Assembly: GCF_027923385.1 (NCBI RefSeq)
Contig: NZ_BSEC01000004.1
Span: 129,081 to 193,080, forward strand
From: Methylocystis echinoides
Lineage (GTDB): Bacteria > Pseudomonadota > Alphaproteobacteria > Rhizobiales > Beijerinckiaceae
DNA: 64,000 bases
Direction: 5' to 3'
Below the pieces are notes generated by a model. It saw nothing but the letters and a program-made list of their open reading frames with translations. It had not been told where the DNA came from and searched no databases. Shown here one piece after another: positions 26,930 to 35,665 of this stretch (within the stretch, counting starts at the first letter, position 1; every line of letters begins with the position of its first letter). Made by a program: the position numbers and the translations under genes.

Positions 26930-27841
26930 CTATCGGGGCGCGGTGGATCGTTTGCTTAGGCGTTTCCGCGATTCAACGACAGTCGAGAGGCCTGGCTTTT
27001 CGCGGCCGGAGGCCGCAAGTCTTAGGCCTTCTCTGACGCGCGCAAGCGTCTCATCGGCTCGGCCGGCGGCGTAGACGGCGTGAGTGGAGTAGGAGAACTC
27101 GGGAGCTCCTCGCACCCGATGCAACCGCCCATCATCGACGAAGGGTTGCGCCGTGCCAATGCGGAAGTAGCCAGAACCGCCGACTGACAGAAGGAAGGTC
27201 AAAGCAAGCGGCCCAAGGGAGATCGACGTAGCGGGACTACTAAGCTCAGGGATGGCCGCTTGATGATTCGCTTGGAACGCGTTGCCCCAATCTACGAAAA
27301 TGTAACTGGTTGGATCGACGCTTCCGTCAGGCGAACTCGTCACTTGGACAAGTTTTTCTTCCATAAGCAACTCGCAAACGAGGCCAGACCGCTGAGGCGG
27401 GCTATAGACGACGGCCAAGTCTAGAGTTCCCTCTTCGACTCGTTCGACGAGGCGCGTCGCAGCATCGACTTCCGCTCTGACCGCGATGTCAGGACACTCC
27501 AGGCGCATCCAAATTAGCCAATCGGCGAGTAAGGGATGCCAAACGCTCAGTTCGCCTCCAAGGGTGATTTTGTCGGCTTTGTCGGCGGGCAGCGAGACGT
27601 GTTGCCGGGCCCTCTCCCATATCTGCACAAGCGTCTCGGCATAGCGCTTGAAGCGTTCACCAGCTGGCGTCAGCCGGGCGCCCGCCTTGTTTCGAATGAA
27701 AAGCACCCGGTCGAGTTCCATTTCCAGCGTTCGAATTCGGGCGCTGACGGCGGTTTGGGTCAGGTGCAGGCGCTCTGCGGCCGCAATAAAGCTTCCGCTT
27801 TCAGCCACCGCCAGAAAGGTCCGAGCAAGATTGATGTCCAT
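26930..27841 (-). CDS. LysR-family transcriptional regulator
   Basis: The N-terminal winged helix reads INLARTFLAVAESGSFIAAA, ERLHLTQTAVSARIRTLE (residues 3-40), followed by a periplasmic-binding-like effector domain (303 residues in total, the usual length). The start ATG27841 lies 8 bases from a clear T-N11-A box. It is transcribed divergently from the MFS transporter, the classic arrangement for a LysR regulator and its target. The effector is unknown and is probably a substrate of the pump. Confidence 0.93.
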   Translation of the reverse strand: MDINLARTFLAVAESGSFIAAAERLHLTQTAVSARIRTLEMELDRVLFIRNKAGARLTPAGERFKRYAETLVQIWERARQHVSLPADKADKITLGGELSVWHPLLADWLIWMRLECPDIAVRAEVDAATRLVERVEEGTLDLAVVYSPPQRSGLVCELLMEEKLVQVTSSPDGSVDPTSYIFVDWGNAFQANHQAAIPELSSPATSISLGPLALTFLLSVGGSGYFRIGTAQPFVDDGRLHRVRGAPEFSYSTHAVYAAGRADETLARVREGLRLAASGREKPGLSTVVESRKRLSKRSTAPR

Positions 27842-27848
27842 GGGTTAG

Positions 27849-27865
27849 TATCAAAAAGTTTGATA
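27849..27865. promoter_or_regulatory. LysR-type T-N11-A box
   Basis: TATCAAA-AAG-TTTGATA is a perfect 7-bp-arm inverted repeat containing T-N11-A (27851/27863). It sits in the divergent promoter region, nearest to the lysR start, as expected for autoregulation and for activation of the transporter gene. Confidence 0.75.
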
Positions 27866-28022
27866 TTAAAATCAATAAAACACATTTGTGTGTTTGCAGA
27901 TCAAGTGCGCACCTGTTTCCGACCGGCGCCCCTTGCGCAGGCAGAAATTGTTCGTGCGAGCGCCATGAGATTGATGTCCCATCAGTCGCCGTTTCCCGAG
28001 CGCGCCAGTCTTGGGACGCACG

Positions 28023-29609
28023 ATGTTTGTTGACAAGAGGCCGTTACGCGGCTGGCGCCTCTGGCTGTTCACTGCCACGCTAGCGCTTGGCACGGTCGTC
28101 GTCCTCTCCAAGGTCCCCGGCTACACGATAACGGTACCCTATGTGGCGGGCAGTCTCGGCGGCGTCACGCCGAGCTTCGGCACGTGGGGGACGACCGACC
28201 ATATGGTTGGCCTTGCGCTTGGCCTGCCGTTTGCGCGCTGGTTCTCGGGCCGCTTTGGCGACTACCGCGTCTATATCGTCGCATTCCTCCTTTACGCCTG
28301 CGCCGCATGGGTTTGTGCAGCGAGCGAGACCCTTTGGACGTTTCTGCCCGGCCGCATTGCGCTAGGCTTCGCGGGCGGTGTGACCCTCCCGCTCGCCCAA
28401 TCGCTGGCGCTCAGGGAATTTCCCGAGCGCCGACGCACCTGGGCCGTCGGATTGTGGGGCGTGTTGAGCATGACGCCCTTAACGATCGGCGTGTTTTTCG
28501 GTGGATGGTACGCCGAATTCTTGAGCTGGCGCTGGGTGTTTTATACCGACGTCGTCGTCGGCGCGCTCGTGGCCGCCCTCGTGGGCGCGCTGCTCTATGG
28601 TCGTGGTTTCAATGTGAGGATCGTGCGCTTCGACTTCGTAGGCGTTGCCCTGCTTACCGTCATCGTCTACTCCGCCCAGACAATCTTCAACATGGGTAAC
28701 GACTTTGACTGGTTCGCCTCCCCGATCCTTGTGACAGCGCTAATCGTTGTTGAAATCGCGGTCCCGGCATTTGTGATTTGGGAGCTCGGCGAGCGTAATC
28801 CCGTACTTGACTTGCGCTTGTTCGGGCATCGCAACTATGCGATCGCGACCTTCTGCTCCGTGTTCGGATTTCTGATCATCCAAGGGCTATTGTCGGTATT
28901 CGTCTTTCAGCTGCAGCTGCTGATGGGCTATACCTCATCCCTTGCGGGAATGGTTTACCTATTGATGTTCGTCGTCGCGGGACCGGCGGTCGCCATTCTC
29001 CATGAACTCAACAAAACCGTCGACGTGCGCCTAATCAGCTTCTTCGATTTTGTCGGCCTCGCTGGGACACTTACTTGGTTGGGGTTGTTCGACCGGCTTG
29101 CCTGGTTCGACCAGCTCATCTGGCCGATGCTGTTCTTCGGCTTTTTCATTGCTCTCTTCTTTGCCCCACTTGCGAGCCTGGCCATGCACGGGCTCTCCGG
29201 AGCGAAGCTTATTCGCGCCGCCGAGGAACTGGCGTTGCTGCGCACCGTGGCGGGCTCTTACGGCATCTCGTTGCTTGCTGTCGTGCAGTTCCGCCGGTTG
29301 CCGTTCTACCAGCTTGATCTTGCCGATCACCTCGGTGGGCGGCGGTTCGCATCACTTGATCCTTTCGCGCAGACGACCGCAAAAATTGAAGCTGCAGGCC
29401 TCAACTCCTCGACGGCGATGCGCCGGCTTGCAAACCTCATACGTGAGCAATCGGCCCTGCTCGCGTTGAACGACGTGTTTCTGGTTGGCGCTGTCGTCTT
29501 CGTGTTGCTGGCCGTCCTCCTCTGGTTCGCACATCCAACCATGATCGCCTTCTGGCGGCGTGGGGAGGCGGCGCATCTGTGCGCGGAGGAGCTCATGGAG
29601 TCGCCATGA
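28023..29609 (+). CDS. MFS multidrug-type efflux transporter (DHA2 family)
   Basis: This is a membrane transporter of about 528 residues with about 14 hydrophobic segments, typical of EmrB/DHA2 proton antiporters. The motif A region reads GLPFARWFSGRFGDYRVY (residues about 65) and motif C-like glycine-rich segments follow (GRIALGFAGGVTLPLAQSLA). ATG28023 is preferred over an in-frame TTG 12 bases earlier. The C-terminus is cytoplasmic and short. Its substrate is likely a small toxic compound that also acts on the divergent LysR protein. An EmrA-type adaptor is not present nearby. Confidence 0.88.
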   Translation: MFVDKRPLRGWRLWLFTATLALGTVVVLSKVPGYTITVPYVAGSLGGVTPSFGTWGTTDHMVGLALGLPFARWFSGRFGDYRVYIVAFLLYACAAWVCAASETLWTFLPGRIALGFAGGVTLPLAQSLALREFPERRRTWAVGLWGVLSMTPLTIGVFFGGWYAEFLSWRWVFYTDVVVGALVAALVGALLYGRGFNVRIVRFDFVGVALLTVIVYSAQTIFNMGNDFDWFASPILVTALIVVEIAVPAFVIWELGERNPVLDLRLFGHRNYAIATFCSVFGFLIIQGLLSVFVFQLQLLMGYTSSLAGMVYLLMFVVAGPAVAILHELNKTVDVRLISFFDFVGLAGTLTWLGLFDRLAWFDQLIWPMLFFGFFIALFFAPLASLAMHGLSGAKLIRAAEELALLRTVAGSYGISLLAVVQFRRLPFYQLDLADHLGGRRFASLDPFAQTTAKIEAAGLNSSTAMRRLANLIREQSALLALNDVFLVGAVVFVLLAVLLWFAHPTMIAFWRRGEAAHLCAEELMESP

Positions 29610-29951
29610 CGTGGAGCTAGGGCGCCATCGCGTGGGCCATTTTTGCAGCGCCGCCCGCGGGCTGCGGCGCTGGAAGAGGCCAGAGTGTCAAGCGCGGCGC
29701 GATCCGGCTTAAAAAAATTGATGTTCGGGGGTAAGAACCTCCTATGCGAATGCATCCAACAGGCGACGTCACGAGAAAGATGATCATGCATGCGGGATAG
29801 GTGACCACGTTGAAGAGGATGTCGCGCGATTTTAGAGGCACACGTTGACCCAAAGGCGTCAAGTCGAGCGGGACGTAGCAGGAAACTAGGCAGCGGAACT
29901 GACGATGGCTTCAGTCGCTCGATCCCAAGCAAGGTCAAAGGAGACGCATCG
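29610..29951. other. Intergenic stretch, no gene recognised
   Basis: Nothing with family likeness was seen between the MFS transporter and the small exported protein. Minus-strand ORFs here are shadows. Confidence 0.5.
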
Positions 29952-30230
29952 ATGAAATATCTTCTTCTTGCGCTACTGATCCTATTCACTACGTCGCAAC
30001 TTGCCGCCGCCTCCCCTCGCCATGAATTTGCAGCGAATTCTCGCGTTCATTCATCGGCCGTCTTGCCCCCCACGCAGGTTCTTCGAGCGGCCGCTGATCA
30101 TTCGGAGCGCATCCGGCGGCAGCGAGACGGACAAGGCTTGATTCCGGTTGCAAACGAGGACCTGCGAGGACTTCTATTCGTTGTAGCCGGACTGGCCGGT
30201 CCCGCCGCGTTCTTGTTCGCTGTGCCGTAG
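29952..30230 (+). CDS. Small exported/membrane protein of unknown function
   Basis: The protein has 92 residues. ATG29952 follows AAAGGAG at good spacing. A signal peptide (KYLLLALLILFTTSQLAAAS) is followed by a hydrophilic middle and a C-terminal hydrophobic segment (LLFVVAGLAGPAAFLFAV), giving a short periplasmic domain anchored at its end. No family is recognised. It precedes hemA by 204 bases on the same strand. Confidence 0.6.
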   Translation: MKYLLLALLILFTTSQLAAASPRHEFAANSRVHSSAVLPPTQVLRAAADHSERIRRQRDGQGLIPVANEDLRGLLFVVAGLAGPAAFLFAVP

Positions 30231-30434
30231 GGCGGATGCTCCGGCCAAACATGGGTCGGAACTCCATCTCCAATGTCGTTGTGGTCAAGGATCTCGCCAT
30301 CGACCCCCAAATTCCCTCACGATGGCGCGATAGCGGGGGCGCGGCGTTTCTCGCGTCCCCGCGCTTCGCCCGACAGCGGAAACTCGAACGACGTTACTAA
30401 ATGCGTATGGGCATCAAAACCGATCGGTCCTAAA

Positions 30435-31721
30435 ATGCTGTATCAGCGATATTTCGAGGCGGCCGTCTCCCGTCTGAAAGACGAACGCCGCTATCGTGTC
30501 TTCGTCCATCTCGAACGCGACGTCGAGAGCTTTCCGCTCGCCCGCTGGCATCGCGACGACGGCTCCGTTCAGGACGTGACCGTCTGGTGCTCGAACGATT
30601 ATCTCGGCATGGGCCAGCACCCCGAGGCGATCTCCGCCATGGTCGAGACCGCGAGCAGGGTCGGCGCCGGCGCCGGCGGCACGCGCAATATTTCCGGCAC
30701 GAGCCACGCAATCGTCGAACTCGAGCGCGAACTCGCCGATCTCCATGGCAAGGAGGCGGCGCTCGTCTTCACCTCCGGCTGGATCTCCAATCTCGCGGCG
30801 ATCTCGACGATCGCCGATCTGCTGCCGAACTGCCTGATCCTGTCCGACGCCTCCAATCACAATTCCATGATCGAGGGCGTGAAGCGGTCGCGGGCTGAGC
30901 GCAAGGTCTTCCGCCACAACGATCTCGCCCATCTCGAAGAACTGCTGATCGAAGCTGGGGACCGCCCGAAGCTGATCGTCTTCGAGAGCCTTTACTCGAT
31001 GAACGGCAAGATCGCGCCCGTCAAAGAGATCGCCGACCTCGCCGAGCGTTACGGCGCCATGACCTATGTCGACGAGGTCCATGCGGTCGGCATGTACGGC
31101 CCGCGCGGCGCCGGCATTTGCGAGCGCGACGGCGTGATGGACCGCATCGACGTGATCGAGGGCACGCTCGCCAAGGGTTTTGGCGCCACGGGCGGCTATG
31201 TCGCGGGCGACGCCCTGGTCATCGACGCGATCCGCTCCTATGCCGGCGCCTTCATCTTCTCGACGGCCCTGCCGCCGCCGGTGGCCGCCGCAGCCTGCGC
31301 TTCCGTGCGGCTCCTGAAGCGCCGCTCCGATCTGCGCGCCGCCCATCAGCGCGCCACGCATATCACCAAACACGCGCTCGCCGCCGGCGGCCTGCCGGTC
31401 CTGGAAAACGGCTCGCACATCGTGCCGGTGATGGTGCGCGACGCGGAACTCTGCAAAGCCGCGAGCGACCTGTTGCTCACACGCCATCACATCTATATTC
31501 AGCCGATCAATTATCCGTCAGTCGCCAAGGGTTCGGAGCGCCTGCGCGTCACGCCGACGCCGCGCCATACGCAGGAGCATATCGCGCATCTTGTCGAAGC
31601 GATGGTCGGCGTCTGGCACACGCTCGGCATCCCCTTCGTGGAGCCGCCGTCGCATCTGCATGTCGACGAAAAGAGCAAGGAACACTGCGCCTATCCGGAG
31701 ATCAAACTCGCGGCGCAGTAG
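30435..31721 (+). CDS. hemA: 5-aminolevulinate synthase
   Basis: This PLP enzyme condenses glycine and succinyl-CoA to 5-aminolevulinate, the first step of heme synthesis in alphaproteobacteria. ATG30435 ([11 protein letters not shown]) gives 428 residues, longer than the usual ~405 because of a C-terminal tail. Motifs are [12 protein letters not shown], the glycine-rich [30 protein letters not shown] and the PLP-lysine segment [17 protein letters not shown]. Strains usually have a housekeeping hemA elsewhere, so this may be an extra copy serving heme-rich nitrogen-oxide proteins in the island. That is an inference from context. Confidence 0.95.
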   Translation: MLYQRYFEAAVSRLKDERRYRVFVHLERDVESFPLARWHRDDGSVQDVTVWCSNDYLGMGQHPEAISAMVETASRVGAGAGGTRNISGTSHAIVELERELADLHGKEAALVFTSGWISNLAAISTIADLLPNCLILSDASNHNSMIEGVKRSRAERKVFRHNDLAHLEELLIEAGDRPKLIVFESLYSMNGKIAPVKEIADLAERYGAMTYVDEVHAVGMYGPRGAGICERDGVMDRIDVIEGTLAKGFGATGGYVAGDALVIDAIRSYAGAFIFSTALPPPVAAAACASVRLLKRRSDLRAAHQRATHITKHALAAGGLPVLENGSHIVPVMVRDAELCKAASDLLLTRHHIYIQPINYPSVAKGSERLRVTPTPRHTQEHIAHLVEAMVGVWHTLGIPFVEPPSHLHVDEKSKEHCAYPEIKLAAQ

Positions 31722-32066
31722 CGGAAGAAGTCGATGTCGGTCCAAGACGTCGGGTGAGCTACTGTGCAACAATGCAGAAAAACAAACGGAATCGTTGATT
31801 TCTCGCTGGTGTGTTAATTTCTGGAACAGAGACACGAACATTCGGAATCGACTGATCGTGACGTTTGGTTGAGCCTGTTCTGAATTGCCTCGGGAAAATC
31901 TGTTACCATAATGGTGCTGATTTGTTGCGTTGTCCCGAGAATGCCTCGAATCGATCGCCGGCCGTGAAGGGGCCGCCGTGGCTATATTGGCGCTCAGACG
32001 TTCGACGCGCAGTGGGGCGTTGGCCTACAAAATCCGCAAACTTGGCCAGCGGTAAGTCCATTTGCG
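31722..32066. other. Intergenic stretch, no gene recognised
   Basis: No convincing ORF, RNA or repeat was seen between the convergent hemA and HPP genes. Confidence 0.5.
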
Positions 32067-32663
32067 TCACTGACGCCGCGACCATTGCCGTTTTCGAAGA
32101 ACTGCCGGATGGCAGCTTCGGACGATCACGCCGAAAGCGGCAGCGAGTAGAACCCCGATTGAGACGATATAGACCGTGCTCCAACTTGGTTTCAGGCCGC
32201 CGAGCGTGACAAGCATGGTGGTCGCGGCGGCGGGCGGATGCTGAGCGTTCAAGACGGATTGCAGACCAACAGTTACAGAAACCGCAAGAGCTGTCGCCGC
32301 CACCCGCTGCATTGACAGGATTTCAGCGCTCATGACCGCCGGCGTGTTCTGGGCGGCGCATGCAAACAACGCTACAAATCCAGCGAGAAGGCCGATTGCG
32401 TGGCCAACAATTGTATTCCAGATCCTGGCGCCAGACGCGCTCGGCGTGACAGCCTGTATAAAAACTGTGGGTCCTAGGCTGGGGAAAAGCCAGGGCTCGT
32501 CGAACGATATCGCAAAGGATCCGATAGCCCCGATGACCAACCCGGAAATCATCGCAGGATAAAGCCGTGAAACAATGACACGGCCGCGGCAGTTTTTAAA
32601 TTCAATGACTCCTGGCTTTAGCTGCGGCGCAGTTGGGGAATCGTCTGAGGAGATAGGACGCAT
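32067..32663 (-). CDS. HPP-family membrane protein
   Basis: This 198-residue protein has four predicted transmembrane helices and the family signature QHPPAAATTMLV near residue 143. The N-terminal conserved FPSLGPTVFIQ segment is also present. HPP proteins are thought to transport nitrite in plants and algae; bacterial members are uncharacterised. Its place between hemA and the ECF/truncated-hemoglobin genes fits a nitrogen-oxide role but does not prove it. No C-terminal CBS domains are present. Confidence 0.8.
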   Translation of the reverse strand: MRPISSDDSPTAPQLKPGVIEFKNCRGRVIVSRLYPAMISGLVIGAIGSFAISFDEPWLFPSLGPTVFIQAVTPSASGARIWNTIVGHAIGLLAGFVALFACAAQNTPAVMSAEILSMQRVAATALAVSVTVGLQSVLNAQHPPAAATTMLVTLGGLKPSWSTVYIVSIGVLLAAAFGVIVRSCHPAVLRKRQWSRRQ

Positions 32664-33038
32664 TGCTCAAGCGCCTTGCATGCAAGCATCGAAACGAGTC
32701 GGTTGAGGGCTTTCACCTCGCATCAAAAACCTCCGCTTCTATCGCTCCAATACCGCGTCCAACATTTTTTCGCGTCGCAGAGAAAGAAGCCCACTTTTGG
32801 GCTGTAGGCTTGGCCGACGAGGGCAAGGTCCGTGGTCAGCTTCGAGCCCGTCGAGGTGACGCAGAAAAGCGTTCGTGGTTGCCCTGTTCGCTCGACCAAG
32901 ACTTTGTTGCGGGGGATATGCCACAGCGCCACTTTACATGAGCGTCATTCCGACGAGCACGGGACGACGGAGGAAAACATCGACCGGGGCGCCGCCACAT
33001 TCAGTCGATACCCCAAAGGGATGACGTGGCGACAATCC
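32664..33038. other. Intergenic stretch
   Basis: A minus-strand 69-codon ORF (32932-32723, GTG start) reads like a possible protein (TGQPRTLFCVTSTGSKLTTD) but has no family or ribosome site. Otherwise nothing was seen. Confidence 0.4.
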
Positions 33039-34007
33039 TCACCGTCCCGACCCTGCGGGGAGAAACGTGTCGGTTCGCATTTGCTTGAGGCTGGCGCCCT
33101 TCAGGAACAGATCGCGTTTCAGGCGGCCTACCAATTTTTCGCCGCCACAGAGGAAGAACGCCGTGTGGGGGAGAGCGTTCTCATGCTCAAGCGCCGCCGC
33201 CGCCACGTCGCCGCCGTGAGGGCCGGAATCGCTGAGGACGCGCGGGACGTAGTGGAGGTTTGTGTGCCTCTTCGTCAGCGCCCATAGATGATCGTGCAGG
33301 TACAGTCCGTCGCGCTCTCGCGCCCCGTGATAGAGCCGGATTGGACCACGATGTCCGCGCCGCAGAGCGTCTCGCAACACGCCGATTAGAGGCGCCAGGC
33401 CCGTGCCCGACCCGATCAGCGCCATCGGCTGATCCGGATCCACACCTTCATAGATGCACGTTCCGAGAGGGCCGGCGATATGAAGCCGACGGCCGGGCGC
33501 AAGCTCTTCGGCGATGAATCTGCTCATCCTGCCGCCCGGATGGAGACGAATGTGGAGCTCGACGAACGGATCTTCCTCCGGCAAACTTGCGAGTGAGTAA
33601 TGCCGTCCAAGTCCGTCGTCGGCGATGAGCTCCAGAAACTGCCCGGGGCGATAGGCAAAGACCGGGTCATGTTCCAGCCGCAGCCGCACCACGTCGCCAG
33701 ACAGGCGATCAATCGAGTGAACGACGGCCTCCGATCGGGTCCCCGCTTCCTGCGCCGGGACGATGGTCAGAGGCGTATCAGGCACGCAGACGCAGGCCAA
33801 AAAGTAACCCAGCGCCTTCTGCGCGTTGCTCAACCCCTGCTGTGCGGCGGCTGGCGGATTGCCTTCGACCGCGCGATGCAGGCAACTCTGGCAGACCCCG
33901 GATCGGCAGGAGTGAGGCGCGTCGATTTCTGCGCGTAGCAGCGCGGAAAGGACGTCCTCCCCCGGCTCGATCTCGATGGCTGCTTCTCGATAAGTCAGCA
34001 GCGTCAT
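33039..34007 (-). CDS. 2Fe-2S ferredoxin-FAD-NAD(P) reductase paired with truncated hemoglobin
   Basis: The 322-residue protein starts with a plant-type ferredoxin domain (ligands in CRSGVCQSC and a later Cys in FLACVCVP, residues about 34-72). An FAD domain (YRPGQFLELIA, RHYSLASLP) and an NAD domain (ALIGSGTGLAPLIGVL, FFLCGGEKLV) follow. It starts 12 bases after the truncated hemoglobin stop. The pair should deliver electrons from NAD(P)H to the globin, allowing NO dioxygenation or reduction, which makes it a two-component analogue of flavohemoglobin. The domain order (ferredoxin first) matches the MmoC-type reductases. Confidence 0.87.
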   Translation of the reverse strand: MTLLTYREAAIEIEPGEDVLSALLRAEIDAPHSCRSGVCQSCLHRAVEGNPPAAAQQGLSNAQKALGYFLACVCVPDTPLTIVPAQEAGTRSEAVVHSIDRLSGDVVRLRLEHDPVFAYRPGQFLELIADDGLGRHYSLASLPEEDPFVELHIRLHPGGRMSRFIAEELAPGRRLHIAGPLGTCIYEGVDPDQPMALIGSGTGLAPLIGVLRDALRRGHRGPIRLYHGARERDGLYLHDHLWALTKRHTNLHYVPRVLSDSGPHGGDVAAAALEHENALPHTAFFLCGGEKLVGRLKRDLFLKGASLKQMRTDTFLPAGSGR

Positions 34008-34018
34008 CCGTTCGGGCC

Positions 34019-34384
34019 TCAGTGGTTCAGCACGTCGCCGCGAACGGAATTGGCCAACGCCGCTACTTCTTGTACTTCCTTTTCACCGACGCCGAGCTGC
34101 CGGAGTGTTCTCGACAGGTCTTCGATCACCGCGTCGACATGCGAATCGTTCAAACCCTTGGCGACAAGCCTCTCGTGAGCTTTCCGCATGTCTTTGCCCG
34201 TATATTTATTGGGGCCGCCGAACGCCATGGTCAAAAAGGATTTTTGCTTTGCGAGCTGGTCTTCCATATTCACGCCTTCGAAGAAGCGCGCGATGCGTCC
34301 ATCCGCGAGAACCGTGCGGTAAAAAAGCTCGACTGCGGCGTCCACAGCCTTTTCACCACCGAGCCGCTCGTAAAGACTAGCCAT
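34019..34384 (-). CDS. Group I truncated hemoglobin
   Basis: The 121-residue 2-on-2 globin starts at ATG34384 (MASLYERLGGEKAV). It shows the N-terminal LYERLGG motif, FYRTVLADGRIARFFEGV, FLTMAFGGPNKYTGKDM and the proximal-His helix MRKAHERLVAKGLNDSHVD. Such globins bind O2 and NO; nitrosative-stress protection is the commonest role. It lies between an ECF sigma/anti-sigma pair and a dedicated reductase on the same strand, directly downstream of nosX, suggesting a stress-induced NO-handling operon. Confidence 0.93.
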   Translation of the reverse strand: MASLYERLGGEKAVDAAVELFYRTVLADGRIARFFEGVNMEDQLAKQKSFLTMAFGGPNKYTGKDMRKAHERLVAKGLNDSHVDAVIEDLSRTLRQLGVGEKEVQEVAALANSVRGDVLNH

Positions 34385-34469
34385 GCGTATCCCTCCCTCA
34401 GGCCGGCCGTACTTCGACGGCGGCCAATTTTCTTCGAACGCTCCTTTAGAGGGGCGTCGGGGAGAAGTC

Positions 34470-34718
34470 TTACCTGGAGGCGTCGGATTTTTTTTCAGCC
34501 AGAACAACTTCGAGGAGACCGAGGTAAACCTCCTCGCACTCCGGGCACTGATGCATATGATGGCGCACGTCCGGGAGGCGCGCCGCGGCGTCCTCGCCTG
34601 CAGCCTCCAGTTCGGCGTAGCGCGGCAATCGCTCGAAATAATCGCTGCACGACAGCTCCTCGCCGGCTTTCGCGGCGAAGATGGTGTCGATCAGGCGTCC
34701 GAACTCAGTCCGTTTCAT
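34470..34718 (-). CDS. Zinc-finger-type anti-sigma-like protein
   Basis: This 82-residue protein carries an H-H-x3-C-x2-C arrangement (LPDVRHHMHQCPECEEVYLG) like the ZAS domain of anti-sigma factors, preceded by a helical N-terminus (LSCSDYFERLPRYAELEAAG). There is no transmembrane segment, so it would be a soluble anti-sigma or a redox switch. It starts 15 bases after the ECF sigma stop. The pair likely senses a thiol- or zinc-active stress such as NO. Confidence 0.7.
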   Translation of the reverse strand: MKRTEFGRLIDTIFAAKAGEELSCSDYFERLPRYAELEAAGEDAAARLPDVRHHMHQCPECEEVYLGLLEVVLAEKKSDASR

Positions 34719-34733
34719 GCTGGATTCTCGTCA

Positions 34734-35432
34734 CTAATCATTAGACGCCGTGAAAAAAGATTTCTTACCGTCTTCCAAATAGGGCCGCTCGGGCCGAGGC
34801 GTATCAAAAATGGCGATGAGCTCGCGATGTGTGACGCCCCTTGAGAGGAGGGCCGCCTGGAGCCGTTTGCGCGCATCGTGGATGAGTTTATAGAGGCTAT
34901 TTCGATTGGTCCCCAGCCATTCCGCGACGAGATCGAGCGGCATTTCCTGGAATGCGTGCGCAATCAACGCCTTGCGCTGCAAGGGGGTCAGCGCGGTTTC
35001 GATCAGCTCAGTCAGTATCGCCCAAGCTTGTTGCTGCTCGAGATTTCGTTCGGGTCCAGGATTGTCGATCGGCCAATGTGGCATGGCGTCGCCAAGGCGC
35101 GCGGCTTCAATGGCCGAGGTTCGCCAGCGGCGACGCCGCAGTTCATTGAGGGTGACGCGGATGGCGATCGAATAGGCCCATGTCGTGAATTGGCTGTCGC
35201 CGCGAAATTGATCCAGCTTAGATTGAATGAGGAGCACGGACTCCTGTGCGCAGTCCTCGGCCAGGTCGTCTTGATCGTAGCTAGGACCGGCGGCGCTCGT
35301 GGCGCCTTTGCGGGACAGGAAACTGAAAATGGCGCGGTGCAGCAATTGCCGCAGCTCCTTGACGGCGCTCTCCTGGCTTTGCCCCGTCTCGCGCAGAGCC
35401 GATAGCCACTCAGTGTTGGTTCTTGTCGTCAC
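34734..35432 (-). CDS. ECF-type RNA polymerase sigma factor
   Basis: The 232-residue sigma factor has region 2 (DLAEDCAQESVLLIQSKLDQ, FTTWAYSIAIRVTLNELRRR; residues about 52-105) and region 4 (LTPLQRKALIAHAFQEMPLD, LVAEWLGTNRNSLYKLIHDA; about 150-195). It leads an operon with the zinc anti-sigma candidate, truncated hemoglobin and reductase. It begins 234 bases after the nosX stop on the same strand. A palindrome at 35479-35495 upstream may be its operator. Confidence 0.9.
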   Translation of the reverse strand: MTTRTNTEWLSALRETGQSQESAVKELRQLLHRAIFSFLSRKGATSAAGPSYDQDDLAEDCAQESVLLIQSKLDQFRGDSQFTTWAYSIAIRVTLNELRRRRWRTSAIEAARLGDAMPHWPIDNPGPERNLEQQQAWAILTELIETALTPLQRKALIAHAFQEMPLDLVAEWLGTNRNSLYKLIHDARKRLQAALLSRGVTHRELIAIFDTPRPERPYLEDGKKSFFTASND

Positions 35433-35478
35433 CGACGCCCCTGGAGTTGACGATTAGCCACATTTTCGCTCTCTCGTA

Positions 35479-35495
35479 GGCTATCGACGATAGCC
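35479..35495. promoter_or_regulatory. Palindrome upstream of ECF sigma operon
   Basis: GGCTATCG-A-CGATAGCC is a perfect 8-bp-arm repeat 47-63 bases upstream of the sigma gene. A partial third copy (ACGATTAGCC) lies at about 35450. No T run follows, so an operator is more likely than a nosX terminator. Confidence 0.5.
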
Positions 35496-35665
35496 AAAGG
35501 ACGCCAGATTCTCTCTAGTCTGTAGCCGGGAGGCGAAGTTCCTATGTCGATATCTGTTTGGAATTTACATAGCTCAACCGGGCAGGCGCAACTCTCATCC
35601 CGTCTAGGCTTGCGGGCCCTGATGCCGACAAAGCTCTCAATAGAGATCGGAGCCCGCTGGCTTTG

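Noticed and set aside
30414..31490. 358-codon minus-strand ORF opposite hemA
   Set aside because: Shadow of 5-aminolevulinate synthase; composition typical of antisense frames.
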